Virus record (IMG/VR): IMGVR_UViG_3300020395_000120
Location: 1 to 22,492 of that record
DNA length: 22,492 nucleotides
Source: a virus
Direction: 5' to 3' (one strand)
Shown: piece by piece, positions 1 to 7,000 of the stretch
How the letters are laid out: every line of letters begins with the position of its first letter
Position numbering within the stretch: the stretch's first letter is position 1
Notes under the pieces: generated by a model
Told to the model about the DNA's origin: nothing
What the model saw: the letters and a program-made list of their open reading frames with translations, nothing else
Databases searched by the model: none
Program-made: the position numbers and the translations under genes

Positions 1-11
1 TCTATGTATAA

Positions 12-1406
12 TCAGTCTAGGCTGACGTTTAGAGTAACCTTGATTTGGTCACCATTGTTCTGAATGGCGTATGGACCGTTTGTAAATCTTTCTGCAAAGA
101 ATATACTTGAGTACAGAGTAGCATCACCTGTTCCAGAAAGTGCTGGAGTTGTGGTGAATGTATCAGCATCAGGTGTTTCAAATACTGTGTAATGAGCAGC
201 AGGTAATGTGCTTGAAGTACCTTGTGCAATGTAAATAACATCGCCTGGATTTAAAGCATGTGCTGTAGCTGTTACTTTAGAGAAATCAAACTTAATAGCA
301 TCGTTACCATTTGATACCTGAATGTTGTCTACCAACAGTTCACTGAGATAAACACGAGGTCCAATCTCACCAGTAACAGTCTCATAGTCAATACCAGTAA
401 TTGTTGTATTAGCAGCAATACCATTTGGAGTTGCTGTCTGAGAAACTGCCATTCCTGGAGTTAGATCTTTAGCAACATCAACTTTAAATGTTGCAGTACC
501 AGAAGCAGCACCTGTAAGTGCTTTATTTAAATAAATTGTTGTTCCTGAAACACCAACAACTGTTGATCCAGTAGCAATTCCTGTACCAGATACACGTTGT
601 CCAGCTTCAATACCTGTAGCAGAATCAACTGCTATTTCAAATGTACCAGAAGCACCAGCAGTAATAGATGGAGTTACATTAACATCAAGAAGGTTAATAT
701 AGTTGTTACCGATAACACCCTTAGTACCAGTCTTAGTGATTTGAGTACCAGCAGTTGCTGCAGCTGCATCAACAACACCCTGTAATGTTACAGGCATGTT
801 ATTTGCACGTGCTAAGTAGTAACCATAAACATCACCAGCAGCAGATTCAAATGTGAAAACTTTTTCAGGATAGGAAGCAGTAGAACGACCTCTACCGAAT
901 GAAACAGCAGTTGTAGAAAGAGCAGCAGTTAACTGTTGACTAATTTCAAGAACTAATCCTTGAATATCAACAACATAAGTGTTTGTAGGAACACCAGCAC
1001 CTTCTACATAGTCTCCTTTCTTAATGTCGCTCGCATCTTGTACTGTAATAGAATAAGTACCAGAAGTACCATCAGCAGTCGTAGTATGTGCAGCAGTTAC
1101 TGTAGTGTCAATACTCCAGCGATTACCATTAAGTAATATACCGTACTGTTGACTGAAATCTTGATCTTCTTCCACTCTATTGTTTTCTACTTCTGGATAA
1201 CCAGTTGTAGGTGCAGAACCGTAACCACTAGCATTACTTGCGTTGTATGGTTCAAAATAATTTGTAGCAGAAGGAACATCCGACTCAGATGGAGTGGTGT
1301 TACTTGTGTAGAGTTTCAAAACCAAGTTCCTTGGTATTTGATGTGTTGAGTTTAATAACGTGCGGAGTGAATCAATCTCACCCTGGTCGGTAACTAGCAG
1401 TGCCAT
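12..1406 (-). CDS. Modular virion structural protein (464 aa)
   Basis: Probable virion structural protein. The N-terminus (MALLVTDQGEIDSLRTLL, then NLVLKLYTSNTTPS at about 27-40) and the core around RWSID (96-100) and YPEKVFTFE...DVYGYYLAR (179-200) resemble a protein I recall from marine T4-like phages, function unsettled. The core looks split by a beta module at about 104-170. A related module follows at about 248-307 (GIEAGQRVSGTGIATGSTVV), and a more diverged one at 308-373 (LTPGMAVSQTA...YLSELLVDN). A looser unit is at 376-432 (LNPGDVIYI). These modules share the pattern hydrophobic-x-x-G-x-x-V-x-G-x-G-I-x-x-x-T. There is no signal peptide or membrane segment. The ATG is preceded by AGGAG about ten bases upstream and by a TATAAATA motif at 1445-1452, so this gene probably has its own late promoter. 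It is the last gene before the left edge. Structural role is likely; exact position in the virion is unknown. Confidence 0.75.
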   Translation of the reverse strand: MALLVTDQGEIDSLRTLLNSTHQIPRNLVLKLYTSNTTPSESDVPSATNYFEPYNASNASGYGSAPTTGYPEVENNRVEEDQDFSQQYGILLNGNRWSIDTTVTAAHTTTADGTSGTYSITVQDASDIKKGDYVEGAGVPTNTYVVDIQGLVLEISQQLTAALSTTAVSFGRGRSTASYPEKVFTFESAAGDVYGYYLARANNMPVTLQGVVDAAAATAGTQITKTGTKGVIGNNYINLLDVNVTPSITAGASGTFEIAVDSATGIEAGQRVSGTGIATGSTVVGVSGTTIYLNKALTGAASGTATFKVDVAKDLTPGMAVSQTATPNGIAANTTITGIDYETVTGEIGPRVYLSELLVDNIQVSNGNDAIKFDFSKVTATAHALNPGDVIYIAQGTSSTLPAAHYTVFETPDADTFTTTPALSGTGDATLYSSIFFAERFTNGPYAIQNNGDQIKVTLNVSLD

Positions 1407-1444
1407 TTAAGTTTAACTCCTCGTGTTTTCTTCCTATATGAACT

Positions 1445-1452
1445 TATTTATA
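1445..1452 (-). promoter_or_regulatory. T4-like late promoter, TATAAATA
   Basis: Read on the minus strand this is exactly TATAAATA, the T4 late promoter -10 consensus. It lies in the 52-base gap between two genes, 39 bases upstream of the ATG at 1406. This is the longest true intergenic gap in the window. No hairpin terminator is evident in the same gap. Confidence 0.6.
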
Positions 1453-1458
1453 ATAATA

Positions 1459-2184
1459 TTACAGTGCGAGCTTCAGTGATACTACGCACCTCTGTATATT
1501 TAGGGCATACACAATTTCAAACTGTAGAATATCTCCAGAATTTAGAGTGGGACTCCAAGATGAAATAGTTGTATTCTTATTTATTCTTTGTTCTGACCCT
1601 GTACTAATGTCTCCTAACTGTGGTCTCTCACTACCACAAATAGAAGAAAAATTAGGGAAATTTGTATAATCAGATCTCTTAATATCAAATTGTATTTGAC
1701 CTTCTTGATCCGCAATTAAAGTCCAACTAATAATTTTACCAGTAACATCTAATGTCATGTCACCTTTAACTCCTTGTGACATAGGTGCAGAACCAGCATC
1801 AACAACAAAGTTAATTGTTCTTGTGAGGTCAGCAGTTGTAGAAAGACCTACGACATATACTGTATCTGTAGATCCAGGAGCATTGGTAAAAATTAAATTG
1901 GTTCCACTAGTACTATAATCAATACCAGGAACTTGAACTAAACCATTAATACAAACAATTAATTGTTGATCATTAATTGGGGTGTATGGATCTCCTTGTG
2001 GATCTATTAATGGAAACCCTACATTAGTTCCATTAAATATCCAACTAGAAGTATTAAGTATCTCATTACCATATTGGAGATACTTACTAGGTATTTCGTA
2101 GTTAACCCCAACATTATATTTCTTCTGAGGTTCCGAAAGAACCTGATAATTAGAAGACTTTACTGATACATTATACTTTGGCAT
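1459..2184 (-). CDS. Tail/baseplate-associated structural protein (241 aa)
   Basis: Likely tail structural or adhesin protein. The central part reads ICINGLVQ-type followed by VPGIDYSTSGTNLIFTNAPG (about 84-105). This is the 'NGxxQxPGxDYxxSGxxLxFxxAP' beta module recurrent in phage tail fibres. The C-terminal third begins with QGVKGDMTLDVTGKIISWTLI (about 137-157) and continues QIQFDIKRSDYTNFP and SGDILQFEI. I recall this as a beta-sandwich C-terminal domain common in phage tail proteins. The start overlaps the stop of the upstream 111-aa gene as TGATG, so translation is probably coupled. No catalytic motif is visible. The tail assignment rests on both modules; a receptor-binding role is inference. 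Confidence 0.72.
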   Translation of the reverse strand: MPKYNVSVKSSNYQVLSEPQKKYNVGVNYEIPSKYLQYGNEILNTSSWIFNGTNVGFPLIDPQGDPYTPINDQQLIVCINGLVQVPGIDYSTSGTNLIFTNAPGSTDTVYVVGLSTTADLTRTINFVVDAGSAPMSQGVKGDMTLDVTGKIISWTLIADQEGQIQFDIKRSDYTNFPNFSSICGSERPQLGDISTGSEQRINKNTTISSWSPTLNSGDILQFEIVYALNIQRCVVSLKLAL

Positions 2185-2519
2185 CAGGTCACCCCAGGAG
2201 TTACTTCAACAATTCCTTCAATAACTCTAGTCTTAATACTTTGCGGAGATGTCAAAACAATATCATAAACATATCGTCTCGGATCTAATGCAGCAGTACT
2301 AGTATTAGTTAAACTAATTTTTAGTATACCATTATAACGATCAACAAAATCAATAATAAAATCTGTTGAAGTTGTTGAATAATAACTACGTCTCATCTTA
2401 GCAGCTGCTGTATAACCAGTCAGGTTAAGAGGTGTTGTGTTATCTTCATTTTGGATATTAAAGGTGGCATCAAAATCCGTTCCTTTTTCCAATAATAGAT
2501 TTAAGGGGATTGCTGCCAT
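2184..2519 (-). CDS. Small beta-domain protein, upper-baseplate (BppU N-terminal)-like
   Basis: A 111-aa protein beginning MAAIPLNLLLEKGTDFDATF, followed by LNLTGYTAAAKMR (about 32-44) and ending in VYDIVLTSP...VIEGIVEVTPG. The order 'polarity-alternating strand, G-T-D/F, L-T-G-Y/x-A-x-A-x-M-R, then Y-x-Y-D-I-x-L, then I-x-G-x-V-x-V-x-P-G-V-T' matches a small immunoglobulin-like phage domain. That domain resembles the N-terminal part of lactococcal phage upper baseplate proteins and occurs as stand-alone proteins in marine myophages. It probably binds another tail component. Its stop shares one base with the ATG of the next gene. An AATAAATA motif lies 22 bases upstream. The Shine-Dalgarno match is weak (AGGT). 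Confidence 0.68.
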   Translation of the reverse strand: MAAIPLNLLLEKGTDFDATFNIQNEDNTTPLNLTGYTAAAKMRRSYYSTTSTDFIIDFVDRYNGILKISLTNTSTAALDPRRYVYDIVLTSPQSIKTRVIEGIVEVTPGVT

Positions 2520-2540
2520 TTAATTACCTAGACTATTTTG

Positions 2541-2548
2541 TATTTATT
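2541..2548 (-). promoter_or_regulatory. Putative late promoter, AATAAATA
   Basis: Minus-strand AATAAATA fits the NATAAATA form of the T4 late promoter. It lies 22 bases upstream of the ATG at 2519 and overlaps the stop codon of the preceding coiled-coil gene. Such motifs are concentrated in the very small gaps of this window. Confidence 0.45.
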
Positions 2549-2741
2549 CAGCTGGAATTGCTGGTACTTCTGGTGGTTTAGTTTCTTCTTTTGGATCTAA
2601 AATCTCCAAGGTTTCTAAACCACCAAGAAGTTTAGTTTTATACTCTTTTAATTGAGTTAAAGTATTTTCTGTCGCTGCAATTTTTGTATCAGCATCTTTA
2701 ATTTGTTTTTCAAATTCAACACGTAAACTTGCTGGATCCAT
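2544..2741 (-). CDS. Short coiled-coil protein (65 aa)
   Basis: The protein begins MDPASLRVEFEKQIKDADTK and continues as one long amphipathic helix with hydrophobics spaced as heptads to about residue 47 (IAATENTLTQLKEYKTKLLGGLETLEIL). It then ends in an acidic, proline-rich tail (KEETKPPEVPAIPAE). I recall short proteins of this design near structural genes of T4-like cyanophages, without assigned function. A TTG codon three residues upstream (2750) would give 68 aa; I prefer the ATG at 2741 because MDPxSL is the natural start of the helix. A CTAAATA motif lies 28 bases upstream. It may act in oligomerisation or as a chaperone. Function is unknown. Confidence 0.65.
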   Translation of the reverse strand: MDPASLRVEFEKQIKDADTKIAATENTLTQLKEYKTKLLGGLETLEILDPKEETKPPEVPAIPAE

Positions 2742-2769
2742 TGTAATCAAGAAATATAATGTGTAATAA

Positions 2770-2776
2770 TATTTAG
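2770..2776 (-). promoter_or_regulatory. Putative late promoter variant, CTAAATA
   Basis: Minus-strand CTAAATA overlaps the stop of the 60-aa gene and lies 28 bases upstream of the ATG at 2741. The same heptamer occupies the same position in front of the genes starting at 2955 and 8972, which argues that it is not chance. It may be a variant of NATAAATA. Confidence 0.35.
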
Positions 2777-2955
2777 GTGATTCCTAAAGAGGTCAAAAAA
2801 TGATTATAGTATTCATCGTATCCAGGTATACCAGGATCAACTTTTCTCAAAGCACATATACAAGCTCTTTGATAGAATTCGGTATGTAAACCTCTCTCCT
2901 GTGATTCCATTGCTTCTTTTATCTTAATCCAATTTTGATGAACTTCATCAGTCAT
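2773..2955 (-). CDS. Short hypothetical protein (60 aa)
   Basis: Small soluble, probably helical protein starting MTDEVHQNWIKIKEAMESQE. Cysteines at 32 and 34 (ACICAL) lie in a predicted helix, and the C-terminus is tyrosine-rich (IPGYDEYYNHFL). It has no signal peptide, transmembrane helix or recognisable domain. The ATG lies 24 bases after the stop of the oxygenase gene, with a weak purine-rich site (CAGAG) before it and CTAAATA 26 bases upstream. I do not recognise it. Its position next to the oxygenase and the ParB-like gene suggests a small accessory cassette rather than a virion component, but that is inference. Confidence 0.55.
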   Translation of the reverse strand: MTDEVHQNWIKIKEAMESQERGLHTEFYQRACICALRKVDPGIPGYDEYYNHFLTSLGIT

Positions 2956-2979
2956 ATCAATACTCTGTAATACTTTTTT

Positions 2980-3591
2980 TTATTTAGGGAATTTGTGAAA
3001 ATACCAACCAGTTGCTATATATTTTTTTCCATTAAGAACAGTACGTCCTCTGTGAATATAGATCCAAGTTGCAGGAAATATAAGTAATCTTCCTGTCTTC
3101 GGTTTGATTAAAGTTCCATTAAAGAATTCTGTCTCACCTTCATCAAAATCATCATTCAAATACCAAATGCAGGTTAACAATCTAGTTCCATTTAGGTTAT
3201 CAATTTGATAATCATCATGCCAATCATAGAATCCATCAGAATCATATACCTTAACTTGATACCCAGAATCAGAATAGAAGTCTTCATTATCTGCGACTTT
3301 ATATGGAAATCCAGTAGACTCTTTTAAATCATCCCTGTAACTATCAACGTATTTTGACATTGATTTATATATTGTATTATCTTCTTCTTCCCAATCAGGT
3401 AATGAACTAATACGTAAATCAAGTGAAGTCTTTTTTGTTATATCTTTTTTCTTTTCTCTACCCATAACACCCAAAGACTTTCTAGTATCAGATTCTATTC
3501 TGTCACATACGTGCTTACAGAAATCAGGTGTCAATGCATTATCATGAATCTTCATGAAAGAATCAAAATTTATATCAGGATGAAAATTCAT
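2980..3591 (-). CDS. 2-oxoglutarate/Fe(II)-dependent oxygenase, prolyl 4-hydroxylase-like
   Basis: A 203-aa protein with the double-stranded beta-helix signature of 2OG/Fe(II) oxygenases. The HxD iron ligands are H125 and D127 (FYDWHDDY), and the distal histidine is H180 (IYIHRGRTV). A basic residue at the 2OG-binding position, K190, is followed by Y191 (GKKYIATGWYF), matching the family spacing H-x(9)-K/R. The strand L-x-x-x-W-Y-L-N-D-D-F (139-149) followed by GETEFF (152-157) is typical of prolyl 4-hydroxylase-like members. All catalytic residues appear intact. The family couples 2OG decarboxylation to hydroxylation of protein side chains or small molecules. It is cytosolic, with no signal peptide. 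The start lies 17 bases inside the preceding ParB-like gene, with a GAAAGAAAGAAG purine run as ribosome site. The substrate is unknown; virion proteins encoded next to it are a reasonable guess. Confidence 0.85.
   Translation of the reverse strand: MNFHPDINFDSFMKIHDNALTPDFCKHVCDRIESDTRKSLGVMGREKKKDITKKTSLDLRISSLPDWEEEDNTIYKSMSKYVDSYRDDLKESTGFPYKVADNEDFYSDSGYQVKVYDSDGFYDWHDDYQIDNLNGTRLLTCIWYLNDDFDEGETEFFNGTLIKPKTGRLLIFPATWIYIHRGRTVLNGKKYIATGWYFHKFPK
2981..2987 (-). promoter_or_regulatory. Putative late promoter variant, CTAAATA
   Basis: Minus-strand CTAAATA overlaps the last codons of the oxygenase gene and lies 26 bases upstream of the ATG at 2955. It is followed by an A-run. It has the same motif and nearly the same spacing as in front of the genes at 2741 and 8972. 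Confidence 0.35.
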
Positions 3592-4024
3592 AATTTCTTC
3601 TTTCTTTCACTACATCATCATCTTCCTTTAAGAAAAACTGTTTTACATCTTTAAAATCAAGAACATAAAACAAACCTTCAGTTTTTTGTTCAAGTAACAT
3701 CTTAACTATTCTACGTCTACCGTCAACCATACGATACTTATTATCAAATGGATTAAAAGCATTACTCAGTATTATACCTGGATATTTTGTATCTGCTGCA
3801 TCATACCTAAGATCCTCTTTTGGCCATGGCAAAGGAAATAAATGTTTATCTTTCCATGCAATATCTTTTAAACTAATTGATTGTATTACATCATCTGTAA
3901 GTAAATGTAATATATCCATCATGAAAAGATAATGAGTCTCTGTAATAGCCCATTTATCTATAGCCCAATTACCATGAAATCCACTGTTAGCACGATGGAA
4001 ATGATGATACCATTCTTTTTTCAC
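3575..4024 (-). CDS. ParB-like domain protein (DGRRR motif), 149 aa
   Basis: Begins at GTG (MKKEWYHHFHRANSG). That start is required because the only nearby upstream ATG belongs to the end of the fibre gene and is closed by a stop after three codons. The stretch PGIILSNAFNPFDNKYRMVD then GRRRIVKMLLEQ (82-113) resembles the ParB/Srx-type nucleotide-binding fold, where a 'variable strand, then DGxHR, then helix' box is diagnostic. Here it reads D101-G102-R103-R104-R105. The N-terminus is rich in W, H and F, and the C-terminus is charged. It begins eight bases after the fibre gene stop and overlaps the oxygenase by 17 bases, so the two are probably co-translated. The function is unknown; the ParB-like call is tentative because only one motif is clear. 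Confidence 0.6.
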   Translation of the reverse strand: MKKEWYHHFHRANSGFHGNWAIDKWAITETHYLFMMDILHLLTDDVIQSISLKDIAWKDKHLFPLPWPKEDLRYDAADTKYPGIILSNAFNPFDNKYRMVDGRRRIVKMLLEQKTEGLFYVLDFKDVKQFFLKEDDDVVKERRNYEFSS

Positions 4025-4031
4025 AATATAA

Positions 4032-7000
4032 TTACAACTTCATTATATAGGTGAGTGTGTAGTATGGTGGTAAGTTCTTACCTGATCCAGACTGACCTTG
4101 AGAATCTATGCTAAAGCTATGTGTGTGATCTCCTGTAGATGTTTCAGTGAAGCTCATAGTAATACTATGATTATGTGAACCTCCACCACCACTACTACCA
4201 CTGAAAGGATGACTATGACTTCCAGTACCTTCACTACTTGTATTACCACTTAGTCCATGATCATGATAACTATAAGTTAAAGGTGGACTTGTAAGAACAT
4301 TAAAGTTCATTGAATGGCTGTGGTTTTCACTAATTCCTAAAGTAGCATGTGTAAGACTATGACTGTGATTTCCACCACCAGTAGCAACATTTCTTACACC
4401 TAAACTATTCCATGCAGTTGAATAACCCCATCCAGTTTCACTATCCTCACCGCTAAAATAAGGTGGATATGCTGGTTGGGTGTGACTGTGACCTCCTCCT
4501 CCAAAACCAGAACCACTAGTATCTAATGTGTGAGTGTGGTTAGCACTTTGGTTACCTGTATTAGCATTTATGTTAGCCTGGTGAGTGTGACTTCCACCTT
4601 CATCTGTATCAAAATCAACTGAATGAGAATGTGATCCACCACTAGCATTGCTTACAGCATAGTTTCCAGCAGGGTGAGTATGATTACTTTGGTTACTTAC
4701 ATTAGTACTACTTTGACTTACACTATGAGTATGATCTCCAGTACTACTAAAGGATGAATATCCATGACTGTGAGATACAACTACTGCATCAGCACTACCA
4801 CCAGTACCACTATAACTTCCACCAGCAGCAACAATAAATCTACCTCTTAAATCAGGTGTTCCATTTGATCCATCACACACAGCCCATCCAGAAGGAGCAC
4901 TACCACTGTTGTACATAACAATAGTACCAGAAGGAACTCCTGAAGGTGCTGAAGCAGAAGTTAGATATCCCTGTGTACTGTGATCACCCCATCCATAAGC
5001 GGTATCCCATTGTGATATCTTAGTCGTTGTTACATTACTAGCAGCATGTGATGAAAATACAGGATCGGATTCACTAGTCACGAATCCACTATCATTAGTA
5101 AGTTGACTTACATTTGTTGGTACATTTGCTGGAGTGTAGGTAAACTCTCCATTACTAGCATTGTAAGAAAGATCACCATTACCAGAAGCAGCAGGGTGTG
5201 GTGAAGCAACACTAATATCTGTTAGAGCAATTCCACCTCCACTACTACTTACTGATGCAAGATCAAACTGAGCACCAGTCCACCTCAAATAAGTATTTGC
5301 TGTACGGTTTTGAGCAAGACCAACATTAACATCTTTAATATCATTTAGATTAGCATCCAACTCAATATTAATATTTCCAGATGATGTTACAGGACTATTG
5401 GTTACTGTTACTCCAGTACCTCCTAAAAGTCCTACACTAGTTACAGTACCAGAGTTACTTGTATATCCAGCAGCACTATGATCACCCCATCCATAAGCAG
5501 AATTCCAATTAGAAATATTAGTTGAAGTAATGCTCTTTACATGACTAGGTACAGTAGGATCTGTTTCTGTAAATGAAGTTAGGTATCCAGCAGTACTATG
5601 ATCACCCCATCCATAAGCAGTATCCCATTGTGCTGTCTTAGAAGAATTAGGTATACCTGATAAATCTGGTGGACTGTATGTGAAGATACCTGTTGTATCA
5701 TCATAAGAAATTCCACCTGTAGCAGTTGCAGATCCGTTAGTACCATTTATTGATAATCCTTGTCTAGCTTGTGCTAAAGTAATTCCAGAAGATCCTGCAT
5801 TATTCCAATTAGTAATATCCTGTGCAGTAATATTCTTTACATGACTAGGTACAGTAGGATCAGTCTCTGTATATGAAGTTAAGTATCCTTCTGTACTATG
5901 ATCACCCCATCCATAAGCAGAATTCCAATTAGTAATATTAGATGAATTAATATTATATGCAGCAGAAGCAACAAAAACAGGATCTGTTTCTGTATATGAA
6001 GTTAAAGCTGAGTTCCATGTATTAATATTTGATTGAGTAATACTCTTTACATGACTAGGTACAGTAGGATCTGTTTCTGTAAATGAAGTTAAGTATCCAG
6101 CAGCACTATGATCACCCCATCCATAAGCGGTATCCCATTGTGATATCTTGGAAGCATTGGGTATACCTGATAAATCTGGTGGAGTATATGTAAACTGACC
6201 ATTAATACTACTATATGTTAGATCACCATTTCCAGAAGCAGCAGGGTTTGGTTTTAGAACACTAAGATCTGTTAGTGCAATACCACCACCAGAAGCACTG
6301 GATGCGGTTACTTTAACTTCATGTGAATTACTACCATAGTTGGTAATCATAATCCATGCAGCAGTTATATTATAAACTGTTGAACCAGTATAAGATCCTG
6401 AACTTGTTACGAATTGCCAGTCAGTACCATTACTAGATCTCCAAACATCTAGTGTATCAATAGTACTATTAAACCCACTCTGAACACTGTCTGGGTGTAC
6501 TTTTATACTCCAAGTAGTTTCACTTAGATCTGACAATCTAAAGAAAGAAGGAGTCCAATCATTTCTTAAATTCCAAGGTGAAATCTTTCCACCAAAATTA
6601 TTCCATACCCAAGGAGAACCTGTTGGCATGGTAGCAGTGAAATCATCATAAGATTGATCTAGAAAGTCATAAAGATAATCACTAGGATTAATGTTTCCTG
6701 CTACACCATAACCTATGTACTCTATTACAGCAGAAGAAGCTACTCCACCACTAGTAAAATTATATGTAATTTCAGTTAAAACATTATCAAGTGATCTTGT
6801 AATCTTGAAGTAATAAACATGACATCTTGATCCTGGACCTCTGTTACTACCACCAGTACCATTTGCATCTGGATATTCAACAAATGTTAGAGTTTGTAAT
6901 TGACCACTGTATGCTGGTGAATTATTATCATATACTATAATTTCTGTAGGTGAACCTGTAACTCCATTAGCACCATAAGCTTGTCCATTATCAACTCTCA

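Noticed and set aside
1407-1458. Terminator between the 241-aa and 464-aa genes
   Set aside because: No stable inverted repeat followed by a T-run on the minus strand could be found in the gap; only the late promoter motif stands out.
4100-4790. His-rich region as a separate metal-storage or histidine-kinase-like protein
   Set aside because: It is continuous with the collar domain and fibre repeats in one frame, with no internal start or ribosome site.
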